In this document: positions 16,167-27,914 of the stretch, piece by piece
Numbering within the stretch: the stretch's first letter is position 1
Layout of the letters: each line of letters begins with the position of its first letter
DNA from: Xiphophorus maculatus
Taxonomy: Eukaryota > Chordata > Actinopteri > Cyprinodontiformes > Poeciliidae
Assembly (NCBI RefSeq): GCF_002775205.1
Contig: NC_036456.1
Span: 21,105,968-21,169,967 of the forward strand
DNA: 64,000 nt
Direction: 5' to 3'
Translations under genes and position numbers: made by a program
The notes under the pieces: generated by a model
Database searches by the model: none
The model's input: the letters and a program-made list of their open reading frames with translations, nothing else
Told to the model about the DNA's origin: nothing

Positions 16167-18584
16167 CATATCCTCACATATGATTGGTCACAAGGCTGCA
16201 ATGCTAATCAAAACAAGAGATTCAGGAGTCACTGAAAGAGTGAAAGCTGAGCAGCCAAAGAGGAAACCAGTGTGGAGATCTCTCCCTGTCACTCTGCCTC
16301 CCTGCTCTGCTGAGTTTGTTTCCCTCCTTTGTAATGAAGAACGGCTCTCAGTCGGTCTTCTGATGACCTCAGCAGATCCAGTCGTTTACTTCAAAGAGCA
16401 GGTTTGTGACCGACCATCACTACAGTCCAAATCCTCACCATGTTCAAATACTTACCATTTTACATGGATTCAACGTAAATAAATTGTGTTATCAAGCTCT
16501 TTGTTTTTATCCAAACGGTCACATGTTTAAGATGAGTGTGTTAAGCAGAGCTTCTTCAGTGACAGACTGCTGCATCCTAAATGCACTAAAGAGCATTATA
16601 GGAGATCCCTCCTCCCATCAGCTATAACCATCACTGCTCCCAGTAAATATGTTCCAGCTCCTCCAGGGAATCCCGAGGCGTTCCCAGGCCAGCAGAGGAA
16701 CATTGTCCCTCCAGTGTGTCCTGGTTTTCCTCTCAGTCTCCTCCCAGTGTCCAGACGTGAGGAGGAGGCCTCACCAGGGAGGTGTCCATCCTCAACAGAT
16801 GTCTGACCAACCTGAACAGGCTGCTCTCTGCATGGAGGAGCAGCAGCTCTACTCGGACTGAGGTTCTAATCCTAAAACGTAAATCCAAGCTGCAGTTAAG
16901 ATTGTTTTATTTGCATCAATATCTTCAATATTATCAGTGAATAACAGACATCCGTGTCCCAAAGCAGCATAAAAACGGATCTGCAGGTTTAAACAGTGAT
17001 CAGACGAAAATCATTCAAAGTTAAAGCGGTCAGCAAAAAGTAGACTTCCCCATCACTAAAGTCACCAGGTGAGCAACAGGTGATCCTACAATCACTACCA
17101 GCACCATGTGATCCAGAGCTACGCCTCTCCATTAACATGGTGTTGCCATGGAGATTAAAGGATTCCTCAAACATGCATGAAAAAAATCAAGGCAACACTT
17201 AAGGTATGTTTTTATAAGGAATAACATCCTAACTTTTGATTGAAAGTTCATAAAAGCGGCCTTTTAAACTCCTTCACCTGGTGCCTCTTTCTGCACCAAG
17301 TGATGAGGAGGAACAGCTGCAGACCCTCGGTTCTGGAGGGGGATTTGGGTCCATTTAGTGTTTACAAATAATCCACAACAGATCAGCTGGTTTGGATGAA
17401 TCAGTTTTATTTTGTTTAGATATTCACTTCAACGTCTCCTTCAGTCAAACATCAATAATACTGAAATGGTGAATCTGTTATGTTTGTTCTGATTAACATG
17501 AATCTGTTCAATAACAGTTTCATGAATTATGAGTCTGGTGGGAAGATTAGAGCAGAACAAAACTACAAAACAAAAAAACTATGTAAACAAGCTTAGCTGC
17601 ATTATTAGTTATTTACACTCATTTTCCATGTAACCAAATAAAAAACACCAGTTGATGCAGAACAATAAACATTTTAAACATAATAGAAAACAAATGAGGT
17701 CTGAAAACTGCTTTACTTTTAATGAACATAAATATAATGGAGAAAAAGCAAGAAGAAACAAAACTTTATTAAATGTTGAACTGATTTTTCTGTAGTTTTA
17801 CATTATTAGTCATCCTATAATTGCATCTGTGAAAAACTGCAGCATGAGCAGAAAACATGCAAGTTGCACCTGAATACAAGTCAGAGCCAACAAAACTATA
17901 AAAAACTGAATTATAGTTTATAAAATGTGTCAATGGGTCCATGAAGATAGCAATGTCATGACGGTTAAAGCTGCAGTCTGCAAGTTTCATTAAAAAATAA
18001 AAATGACATATTTACTGAAGCTACTTTTCACAGCAGAAACTGACTGACCTCCATCCTCTGATATATCTGGTATAATTAGTTACCTTCTCCTCCATCAGCA
18101 GGACGGACCAACCTGCCATCGTTTGATTGTCACTTCAAATTTTTACTTAATTGAGATGAAGTTTGATTCAGGAAATGATTTGGATAGATGTCAATAAAAC
18201 ACTAGAATATATAAGATTAGTATAAATTTGATCTTTTTAATAAATACAAAGAGAAGCTCATTCCATGCAATAATAAAACTTCAGTTAGCTTCTGATTGAG
18301 CTTCTTTTATTAAGTAGTTATAATAATTGTGTAGCTTTTAAAGATTCAAAGTGGACGACATTGGACTGGTGGGAACACAGCCTACAAATAAAATGTCACC
18401 TTTGAGTTTCAGTCCAGAAGTCATTGTACAAAACTATTTTATAATAATCAAGTCATGATTTATGACTGCAGGTTTATCTGTCAGCAAGAGAAAATCAACT
18501 CATATTTGCCAGATGAAACATCCATCCACACAGCAATAATCTGATGTAAGTCATGTCCACAGATTAAAGGCATTTATAGTAAAT
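16167..18584. other. intergenic DNA with a possible short LINE remnant
   Basis: Mostly unremarkable AT-rich DNA. Around 16545-16625 the bases CTGCATCCTAAATGCACTAAAGAG and following resemble the tail end of an L2-type LINE protein in a shifted frame. Minus-strand AATAAA candidates for Vset-A lie near 17762. No gene recognised. Confidence 0.4.
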
Positions 18585-21500
18585 CTACAGATCAGCTGGA
18601 GGATCTGAGCTTTTCTTCCTGAAACAAGCAGATTGTTTTTTATAGATCAGAAATAAAACAACAACAACAACAGCCAATAAGATCAATAAGATCAATAGGA
18701 TCAGACCAACTATCAGTCCGATGGATCCATCGCTGGTTCCTCCATTTTTCTTCTCTGCAGAAAAAAAAACACAAATCAAGTCAATGAGCCGATTGGATCA
18801 GATTTAACATCCAGAACCAGGAAGCTGCTGGTTCTGATCCAGAAACAAATTCTCACCTGGACTAAGAACCTCCAGTCTGATGGTTCTGATGAGTTTAGTA
18901 TCAAGGCCTCCTTCATTCTGGACTTGGCACTGATATAGTCCCGTATCGTTAGTCGTCAGGTTCTTCAGAACCAAAGACACGTTTCCTTCCTTCATCTGTG
19001 GGTCCACCAGATCCACCCGGTTCTGATAAGACGGGTTCTGGTTCCCTACATCAAACCGACCGTCTCTGAACAGAAGAACGTACTCTGAGCCCAGATCGGT
19101 TCTGCTCCACTGAACGACGATAACAGATGAACTGGCAGCAGAACTACAGGGCAGAGTGATGGACTGTCCAGGTTCACCTCTGACCTCTACATGACCTGCA
19201 GGAGAGAAATCAGCAGAGGTCAGAGGTCAATGACATTTTCCCATAAACACACTGTGGGAGAATAAAATCTGTTTTTATTCTGTCCTAAGTTGAGTTCATG
19301 AGTTTTATATGTGATAGAATTAAAATAATAACCTATATAAAAACTGATCAGTGTGTTTATGGAGGCCCTGCTGAAGGATGCAGGCAGCCGGCGCCAGCTT
19401 GTTCTAATCAGACGGCTGCTCAGCAGAAGGACGTCCTGTTCTAAATGTTTATAATAAGATAGTTTATAGAGTAATGCTGCTGATTAGCTTTATATAGTCA
19501 TATTGTTCATAGTAAATGTCTTTTCCTGTGTATTTCAATGTTCTAGGTGTATAAACCTGACAATATCTTTCTGACCTGCTTCAGTCTTAAATTTGACCTT
19601 TGACCTTCGATCAGTGGACCTGCTGCTGACTGAAGCTCAGAGGAGATCAGACTTGTCCAGAATTATGGAACAGCTGATTATTAATCTGAAAATTCATCTC
19701 TTGCTGTTTTTAAGTTTCACTAAAACACATTTTGCTCTCAGTGGTTTTTGACACAATCTGAGTCAATTCATTGTTTCTGCTTTTATTTGAGTCCATTCAT
19801 TCTTCATAGTGTGTTTTATTTCTGCTTTGTTGCTAATTATTATATTTTGTAATTACTTCTGTCATGGTTTGACTGGTTTTGGTTCTGTACAGATCTCTGG
19901 TTACCTAAATGTTTTAAGCCTCTAAATGAACTGAGTTGACTGAAGATGGAGGCTGTGATGTTCAGCCTGTGGAAAGATTTCATCTCCTTCCTGATTCCCT
20001 GTAGAAAGTTATAGAAATGAATTTTCCTCTGACTGGTCAGATCAGAGAAAAACTCAGTGGAGTCAGAAATGTTTCTGCTTCATTACCTCAGAATCTGTCT
20101 GTCACTGAGGGAATCGTTTGGACAAACTGCCTTTACCTGGAAAACACCAGCTTTGCTTCATCTGCAGATTAATGAGTCCAGGACAGAATCAGAGATTATT
20201 TTACAAAAGTTGATCCAAAGATTTAAATGTCTGAATTATCAGCATAAAACTGAATATGACACATTTAGACAAAGATTGATGATGTATTTTATAAATAGAT
20301 GGGGATCTAACACAGTCCTGTGGCGCCCCCTTGTGGACAAAAACTGATAACACAAACCATCAGCTATAGAGCACTGAGTATGGCAAGCTGTTCTAGCATA
20401 AAATCAGTTTCAGCTGAATGAAACAGTTAATTGGATTAGTCACAATTAATCAGTTACTGAAATAATTTTCAACTAATTTACTTATTAATTATTAATTAGA
20501 GAATAAAAAACCATCCATTTGCAGAAAGAACAACATATTAAGAGCATTAATTATTAGTTTTTTAGGCTTATTTTCATGAATAAATCACCATCAGTGAGTT
20601 TATCAATATGATTCACATAAGCAGATTATTTTATGGAGTCACTGGCTGCATAAGTCCTACAGTCACCATGTTATCTACAGTCAGAGATTATAATCTGCAT
20701 ATGAGATTATAATCTGCATCTCATTTCTGAGCTTCTCCTTTATTCTATTCTCTGTGGTTCATCTGTTAAAATCTTCTGAATCCAGCAGATGATGTTGATA
20801 TGAGTATTAATGCTGCAGAGCCTTTTGATCAATATGTGATTTTGCATGCAGTTAAAAGCTCAAATCAATAAATAATAACCTGATAGCTGCTGGGCTGCTG
20901 CAAACTGACTGAATTCATCATGTTAGTAAAGCATCTGCTGCAGCTCTGCTGTGTTTCTATGCAGCTACAGGCTGCAGATCAGAGCAACGATCACTTTGGC
21001 CTCTCAGGGACTGGGATTGTATCTGAAACTGTCCAAAAGTTTAGAATGAAAATCATTAATTAAAAGACTCTTAAATTATTGAGCAGAAACTGCTGTTCAA
21101 ATCTACCTGATCTAATGACTCTGGCTGTGAAACCACCAGCTCCAGGTCTGATGGGATTCATCTTTGCCAGGGCGACTGTGACCTTTGCCCTCAGACAGGC
21201 AGAGGTCACAGTCACCTTGGCTGTAAGTTTCCTCTTCCTGACGGTTCCTCAGATAGTTTCTGGCTCTAAAGCAGCTGTTGGGACACGTTGAATGAATTCC
21301 TGTGTGAACAAACGTCCTCAGTAAATGAAAGGCAAACAGCAAACGGCTGTTTAAGGTTATTCATTATCTCCATGAGACACTGAGCTGGTTAATCTAGAAC
21401 CAGAATGTCTAACTGGTGGCTCTGGTCAGAGCTGAGCAGGAGGAATATGTTACAAAGGTCAGACTGAGAGGTCAAAGGTCTTCCAGCACCAAACACAGAC

Positions 21501-24500
21501 CAGAGGTCAGGAATCATTCTGTCAGGAATATATGGATCACTGGAATAGGATTGTCTGTGATAAACATGTAAACTATCAAACTACTGGTCCTCAATCATTT
21601 TCTATCATCAATCAATAAGTAATATTTAATCAAACGGTTCAGTCTGTGTGATTCTAAAGAGAGAAGAGCAAACGAGTCAGTTCAGACTAAACTCAGTAAA
21701 AACTTAGAAACTTTTTTAACTTTTTGATAACTTTTCATCCCCAACTGTTCAAAAAAGTTACATAGATTAAAATGGTGTCCTTACCTAAATTTTTATATCT
21801 TTTTCAGGGTCTGCCTATTTTTTTAACAAAGGCTTTTTTAAAATATTTAGACTCAATAATCCTGCCTTTTGTTTGGGGCTTTAAAGCCCATAGAATATCA
21901 AAAACTCACTTACATAAACCAACAGAGATGGGAGGATTGGGATTACCCTGTTTTCAGCATTATTACTGGGCAGCGAATGCAAGAGCCCTGGTATACTGGC
22001 AGGAAGGTGATGCTCAAGAATTGTCTGCAAATTCCCCCCCATGGGTGGCCATTATCATTAAGAAGGCGCATCAGCGCCTCTTCTTCCTGAGGACCCTGAG
22101 GAAGAACCACCTGTCCTCAGAGATCCTCACGAACTTCTACCGCTGCACCATTGAGAGCGTCCTCACCAACTGTATTACAGCTTGGTACGGGAACTGCTCT
22201 GTCTCCGACCGGCAGGCGGAGACAGAGCAAACCAAAAGTTTGGACACACCTTCTAATTCAATGGGTTTTCTTTATTTTCATGACTATTTATAAGGCAATA
22301 AATCCCACTTATTAACCTGACAGGGCAGGTTGACCTATGAAGTGAAAACCATTTCAGGTGACTACCTCTTGAAGCTCATCAAGAAAATGCAGAGTGTGTG
22401 CAAAGCAGTAATCACAGCAAAAGGTTGCTACTTTGAAGAAACTAGAATATAAGGGCTATTTTCAGTTGTTTTACACTTTTTTGTTTAGTGCATATTTCCA
22501 CATGTTATTCATAGTTTTGATGCCTTCAGTGTGAATCTACAATGTCAATAGTCATGAAAATAAAGGAAACTCATTGGATTAAAAGGTGTGTCCAAACTTT
22601 TGGTCTGTACTGTATACGGATATACTGTACATAATTAGAGGAATGAAACTCAAAAGTCTTTTTCTCTCCTGAAGATTAAAAAATTAAACTTCACTAGAGG
22701 AAGAGAAACATTTTTGTCTGAGTTTATTTCTATATCTATAAATCATATGGCAGCAGCTTCTGACCAATCAGAGATCAGTTCCTACTGAGCTCTGTGGAAA
22801 CAAGATGGTGGACTTTGGTTTCAAAACTCATAGTAAATAATGTGCGGAGTTGTGATATTAAAACTATTGCACTCACTGACCATGCATCTACAGAATTATG
22901 CATAAGATTAGGACTGGGGAATATAAGAGGTTCAAGATGGAGAATGAATGTCTCGATTTTACAGGACAAACTTTTTAAAGAACAGTTGGGGCAGGACCTG
23001 AGATACTTTTTTGAAATAAATATTGGCAGTACAGAGCATGTTCAATCTGCATGGGAGGCCTCTAAGGCATTTCTGAGAGGTAAACTTATAGCATACACTT
23101 CATGGAAGAAAAAAGAGAGTCTATGTAAAATTCGTAAATTGGAAAGAGAAATCAAACTTAAAGAAAGCAATTTGGCTAGGTGTTATGATGATTTACTTTA
23201 TCGAGATATGTGTGGGCTTAAGTTTCAGTTAAATGAAATTTATAACAAAAAAGTGGAATATTCTCTATTCAGGTTAAAAACTTCATTTTATGAGGGAGGG
23301 GAGAAAACGGGCAAATTATTAGCAAGACAAGTTAAAAAAGAGGATTTTTTTGAACACAATCCCTGCCATTAAACAAGGAGATACTTTAGTAACCTTACCA
23401 AAAGACATAAACAATGGCTTCAAACAATATTATGAAACATTGTATACATCTTCAGTGTTTGACGAGACAAACCAAAGAGAAAGTGATGCTTTTCTCTCCA
23501 AACTCAAGCTACCAAGGCTATCTCAGGAGCATGTAGAGTGGTTGGAAGCACCAATTACTGAAGAGGAGATTAGGAAGGCAATCTCAGCGATGAAGGTGGG
23601 GAAATCCCCCGGGTATGATGGTATTCCATCAGAATACTACAAGGAGTATATAGATATTCTTGCTCCAGTGTTACAAAAGGTCTATCAAGAGATTTTTGAG
23701 AGAGGACAGCTGCCTCCTACTTTTAATGAAGCTCTGATATCCTTGATTCCAAAAAAGGGTAGAGATAGCACGGACCTGGCAAATTATAGGCCAATTAGCT
23801 TATTAAATGTAGACTGTAAAATATTAACCAAGGCGCTGGCTGTGCGCTTACAACAAGTCCTTCCTAGTATTATTCATCAGAATCAGACAGACTTTATGAA
23901 AACCCGCTTCACTAGAGGAAGAGAAACATTTTTGTCTGAGTTTATTTCTGTATCTATAAATCATATGGCAGCAGCTTCTGACCAATCAGAGATCAGTTCC
24001 TACTGAGCTCTGTGGAAACAAGATGGTGGACTTTAGTCACCCGTCTGTCAATCAGAACAGATTTTAGTACTTCAGATGATCTGGACTTTTAAAAGATCAC
24101 ATTTTAATCTGTGGCAACATTAATATAATCTTTAAGTCGTATTTAGAACAGCTTTGGGTTTTGTTCATTTTAAACAGGCATCTACAACAGCCACCTATTC
24201 TTTACAAACATCTGCGATGCACACAGATTTCAGCCAGTTGGTCTGGATACCAGTTGATCTGTAACAGCGGATCAGAACCAGTGTTTTATGAATGGATCGG
24301 TCAGGTTCGTGAGCCCGGCCCGGTGTGGATCTGATGAGGATCTACTGACTTAGAAACTGATCTGAACTTTCTGCTAGTTTAGCTGTTGAACCGTGCTGCG
24401 CTCCACATCGTCTCTAGCTTTAATTAAAGGTTCTATAACCTTTAATTATTATTAATAATATAATAATTAATAGAATTATAGATTTTTTGGTGAAAGTTAC

Positions 24501-24890
24501 ATTTATTTTGTTTAAATTTGGATCAACCCAATATTTTACCAGTAGCTCCGCCTCCCATTTACCAGGAAGTCAGAGCTCAGATAGCGGCTTAAAGTCACAA
24601 CCAGTTTAACCTCTTTGTTTGTAAACATCAATAAATAACTGTATTTATTATACATACTGCATCATTATAGTTATAAGTTTTCGCTACACTGTGTTCGTCC
24701 AGCTGCTCTGCGAACTATGAAACTCATCGCTGATGATCCAGGAGTTTCCTGATCATCTTTTGATCTGGATTACCAGATCAGAGAATCGTTAGTTAGGATG
24801 AAGGCGGATTAAAAACTCACCTTCAGCAGAGACAGAGCTGATCCACAGAGTCCAGAGCAACGAGACCTTTAATGAAACCATTTCTATCAT
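18585..24890 (-). CDS. Vset-A: short V-set Ig membrane protein, 3 exons
   Basis: Minus-strand exons 24821-24890, 18857-19195 and 18585-18754, phase-1 junctions, give 192 residues. Exon 1 is a leader (MIEMVSLKVSLLWTLWISSV; the Met at 24881 is an alternative start). Exon 2 is one V-set Ig domain: SITLPCSS, VVQWSR, NVSLVLKNLTTNDTGLYQC. Exon 3 has a short linker, a strong membrane span (GLIVGLILLILLILLAVVVV) and a short basic tail ending SSDPPADL with no tyrosine motif. It resembles single V-set members of the fish B7/butyrophilin/CAR-like group, but I cannot assign an orthologue. Intron 1 is 5.6 kb and full of LINE and MITE insertions. The gene is convergent with FCRL-A and divergent from its paralogue Vset-B. 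Confidence 0.8.
21764..22045 (+). mobile_element. Tx1/L1-like LINE fragment (ORF2 C-terminal region)
   Basis: The frame from 21766 reads IKMVSLPKFLYLFQ, LDSIILPFVWGFK and EMGGLGLPCFQHYYWAANAR, the region after the RT domain in Tx1/L1-type ORF2. It stops matching near 22045, where L2-like sequence begins. It lies antisense to Vset-A in intron 1. Confidence 0.8.
22055..22223 (+). mobile_element. L2-like LINE fragment
   Basis: KKAHQRLFFLRTLRKNHLSS, FYRCTIESVLTNCITAWYGN and SVSDRQAE match the C-terminal part of L2-like reverse transcriptases, as in the pieces at 7.0-7.7 kb and 52.9 kb. It is joined directly to Tx1/L1 sequence on the left and interrupted on the right by a MITE. Confidence 0.8.
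22224..22613 (+). mobile_element. Tc1/mariner-type MITE, about 390 bp
   Basis: Inverted termini: ACCAAAAGTTTGGACACACC at 22231 pairs with GGTGTGTCCAAACTTTTGGT ending at 22604, extending inward (TTTATTTTCATGACTA / TAGTCATGAAAATAAA). The right end finishes CTGTACTG|TA. The left terminal bases are eroded. The inner sequence is typical of a known fish Tc1-type family, but no transposase frame is present, so it is non-autonomous. Confidence 0.85.
22689..22816 (+). repeat. 128-bp direct repeat, copy 1
   Basis: It matches 23907-24034 with one visible difference (TCTATATC against TCTGTATC). The first part encodes Tx1/L1 RT sequence (RETFLSEF) and the last part looks like non-LINE flank. Confidence 0.9.
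22817..23906 (+). mobile_element. Tx1/L1-like LINE fragment: endonuclease end to start of RT, frameshifted
   Basis: The first frame (to 23372) has ALTDHASTELCIRLGLG, the end of an AP-like endonuclease, and a linker rich in Lys and Glu. Near 23345 the frame shifts and continues (ITEEEIRKAISAMKVGKSPG, then GYDGIPSEYYKE and LISLIPKKGRDSTDLANYRP), the start of the RT domain, up to MKTRFTRGRETFLSEF. There is no catalytic FADD/YADD box. The piece is flanked by the 128-bp direct repeats and is inactive. Confidence 0.85.
23907..24034 (+). repeat. 128-bp direct repeat, copy 2
   Basis: Second copy of 22689-22816, period 1218 bp. This copy is continuous with the upstream RT frame, so it is probably the original arrangement. 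Confidence 0.9.
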
Positions 24891-25947
24891 CTGGAAACGC
24901 TGTTAGCCGTAAAGCTACTTTGGAGAGAAACGCGGAAGTCAAGATGCTGCTGGGACTGACGCAACGTGACGTCATGATGACGGGACTAATGGCTCCTTGA
25001 AGGAAACACAACCATCAGGTTCATTCACTACAAAGAAACGATCAAAGAATCAATTTTTACTATTTGAATTATATTATTCCTAATGTTTTATATTAATGTA
25101 GAAAAACTTGTTTTTATGAGTAAAATTCATAAAAAAGTCAAATCATCTGTCTAACGTAAAATTAATATTTATTCAATTATATGAAATATAGTACAGAGCC
25201 CAAAGGAAACTTATACATTGTAACTAGATTTATAACATTTCTGTATTTTGGTACCAAATGAATCCAGAGGATAAAATTTCACATTTTGGTCCATTTCTGG
25301 GCAGCAAAGTCTCCATATTGTTTGAAAAGATAATAATGTCTCTAGTTAATAAACTATATTACTAAAAGTCTTGGCTCACCTGCCTGGACTCACATATGAG
25401 CTTCATGAAATCCATTCCTGACCCATAAGGTTCAATCTGATGTTGGTCCACCGCCTGCAGCTAGAACTCCTCTTCCTCATGTTGGAAGAGGAAGAGTTCA
25501 GGTCCAAACTGTTCCCACACAGTTGGGATCGTCCAGAATGTCTTTGTATTTTATTGTATATTATATATTGTATTATGTCATATCTTCAGTTAAATTCAAA
25601 ATATATTTGATTTTCTTCCATACAGTCAATAAATAATGTGAACATGAATCATAAAGTGAAAATTTAAGTGAACGTGTTTGGAATGAAGATGCATGTGGAC
25701 TGGACGCATGCGCCGACGCATCGGTGATGCCAGATCCATGACTAGTCCAGCCTGATGTAACGGATGGACTATATTATGGATTCAATGGTTCGTTCTGATG
25801 GTTCGGTTCAAAGAGCCATAACTCCCATCACTATGATTTACGACAGTTTGCGACAGTCCCAGCAGCATCTGCAGCTCCATGACCCACGTGACTTCCGCAT
25901 TTCACTCCTTGTACCGTTACGGCTAACAGTGGATACAGGTTACAGAA
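24891..25947. promoter_or_regulatory. divergent 5' region between Vset-A and Vset-B
   Basis: The two start codons face away from each other across 1057 bp. Reading outward, both flanks share blocks in the same order: GTCCCAGCAGCATCT, TGACTTCCGC(A/G)TTTC and TTACGGCTAACAG just before the ATG exons. The homology continues past the leaders into intron 1 (GTGAGTTTTTAATCCGCCTTCAT, then ACACAGTGTAGCGAAA). This is an inverted duplication of promoter, first exon and intron start. Promoter activity is inferred from position only. Confidence 0.65.
24967..24974 (-). promoter_or_regulatory. CRE-type palindrome upstream of Vset-A
   Basis: TGACGTCA, the consensus for CREB/ATF factors, 77 bp upstream of the Vset-A start codon. 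The matching position before Vset-B (around 25830-25850) lacks it. Confidence 0.5.
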
Positions 25948-27846
25948 ATGGTTTGTTTAATGATCATGTTGTTCTGCTCGGCTCTTCGTATCAGTTCTGT
26001 CTCTGCTGAAGGTGAGTTTTTAATCCGCCTTCATTTTTACTAACAATTCTCACAAACTGTTAATCCAGAGTCAAAAGACGAACAGGAAACTGATGATACG
26101 ATGATGACGTTGCTAGTTCACAGAGCAGTTGAACACACAGTGTAGCGAAACGTTATAGTCATATTAGCCTCATAATAACAACAATAAAACACGATAAGAC
26201 CTCAAATTTAAGCTACAATTTCACACAACAATTTTATCTCTTTGAGATGTTAATTAGTGAACATAGTTTAACTTATTTGGGAAGATAGTGAGGGGATGTT
26301 ATGTTTCTTTTTGAACCTTTTCTCTCCAATAAAGGTTTTTTTTTATAAGTTTTTAAAGTTTTTTAAGTGTTACCTGTTGATTGATTTGTGCCTCAGGGTG
26401 TTTCCCCTTTGGAGTTCATGTGCTCACAAACAGCAGCGTGAGATCAGATGGTTAGAGCCGTTGTCTTGGGAGCACAGCCATAGTGTTGCTGGGTTGCCAG
26501 TTTTCTGGTTGCCTTTGCCACTCTATTGGTTTTTAGTGCATACATTTACACCTCAGTTGGGTTTAAGTGCTTTGTGGATAAAAACTATCAGCACATCATT
26601 TATTTTTAGCCTGTTTAGGTAACAAACTCTTGTTAGAGTCTTAATCAGTTTTGCTCGTACAAGTGACAAAGTCTTCTGTAGAGAAATGTTGAAAGCACAA
26701 ATATAGATCCTCTGGAAGTTGTGTTCAGCTCTCTCTCACTGCACTCTTCTTATTTCCATGTGGGAATTGATCCAGATTCACCTTATTGTTTTTAAATTAC
26801 AGCCAATAGCGCCACAGTGTGGCATTATCTCAAATGACACCAGTCAAACCAATATGATCAACAACTACTGGGGTAAAGTTAGCCTTCCTGTTTACTCTGG
26901 AGACTCCAGTACAGACTGGACCTGATGACATCATCAACCCAGCTGTGAAAAAATGGCGACCAAAATATAACAAAATGTAAGTTTATGAAGTAATTATGAG
27001 TTTCTGTATCACAAACAGCATTTTTTTAGTTGATAGGAAAATGACAACATATTTAGGCCAACATGTTGAACACGCCGTGGGCCCAGAGCCGGGCTGTAAC
27101 AGCAACCAATAAACAGATAAAATAATAACAAATCTGTCACCAGTTACTGTACATAAAGCCAGAAGGTTCTGAAAAGTGGATCAATATTTCATCAGAGTCA
27201 CTAAGTTGACTGTTAACCACAGAAGTGACTTGATGGACATGAAGCACTTTATGCTGCCATGGAAGGACACAGTCCTCTTTGACCTTTAACCTCTCTGCTC
27301 TGTGTTTCCTTTTCTACAGACATCACAGATTATTCTGGACTCAACGTCACTCTGAATTGTACAACTACTGAGAACAAACCTGTCGCTGTGGAGTGGAGCA
27401 GAACTGATCTGGAGGACAAATTTGTTCTTCTGTACAAAGACGATCAGATTGATTCATCCATCCAGCATCCAGATTACAAGAACCGAGTGGATCTGGTAGA
27501 CAGACGGATGAAGGATGGAGACGTGTCTCTGGTTCTGATGAACGCAACAACTAACGATAATGGAACATATGAATGTCGAGTTCAAAATCAAGGAAGCCTG
27601 GATCCTAAACTGATCAGAACCATCAACCTGCATGTTTCTCCTCATCCTCCTCCAGGTGAGTGAGTTGAACTCTGGATCAGAACCAGCATCTTCCTGGTTC
27701 TGGATCCCAGAGAAACATCTGGGATCAGATCATTTGTTTAACTGATTCTAGTTCTGTCTTTGTCTGCAGGAGACAAGAACTCAGGAAACCAGGACGGATC
27801 CGTGGGACTGATAGTTGGTCTGATTGTGTCTCTGCTGGTGTTTTAG
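25948..27846 (+). CDS. Vset-B: V-set Ig protein with frameshifted membrane segment
   Basis: Exons 25948-26011, 27320-27655 and 27770-27846, phase-1 junctions, give 158 residues. Leader MVCLMIMLFCSALRISSVSA, then one V-set domain (NVTLNCTT, VEWSRTDL, DVSLVLMNATTNDNGTYEC) clearly paralogous to Vset-A. The last exon begins like Vset-A but stops inside the membrane segment (GLIVGLIVSLLVF, stop 27844-27846). Directly after, a different frame reads LIYRKQFACLMQKTSDPPV and ends at 27912-27914, the counterpart of the Vset-A tail, so a small indel has shifted the frame. The product would end in a short hydrophobic stretch. It may be a pseudogene, or secreted or lipid-anchored. Confidence 0.7.
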
Positions 27847-27914
27847 TTCTAATCTATAGAAAACAATTTGCTTGCTTAATGCAGAAAACCTCAGATCCTC
27901 CAGTTAATCTATAG
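27847..27914 (+). pseudogene. out-of-frame remnant of the Vset-B cytoplasmic tail
   Basis: In a frame shifted relative to exon 3, the codons read VLIYRKQFACLMQKTSDPPV and then end at TAG 27912-27914. They align with the Vset-A tail (FLIYKKQSACFRKKSSDPPA). Confidence 0.75.
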
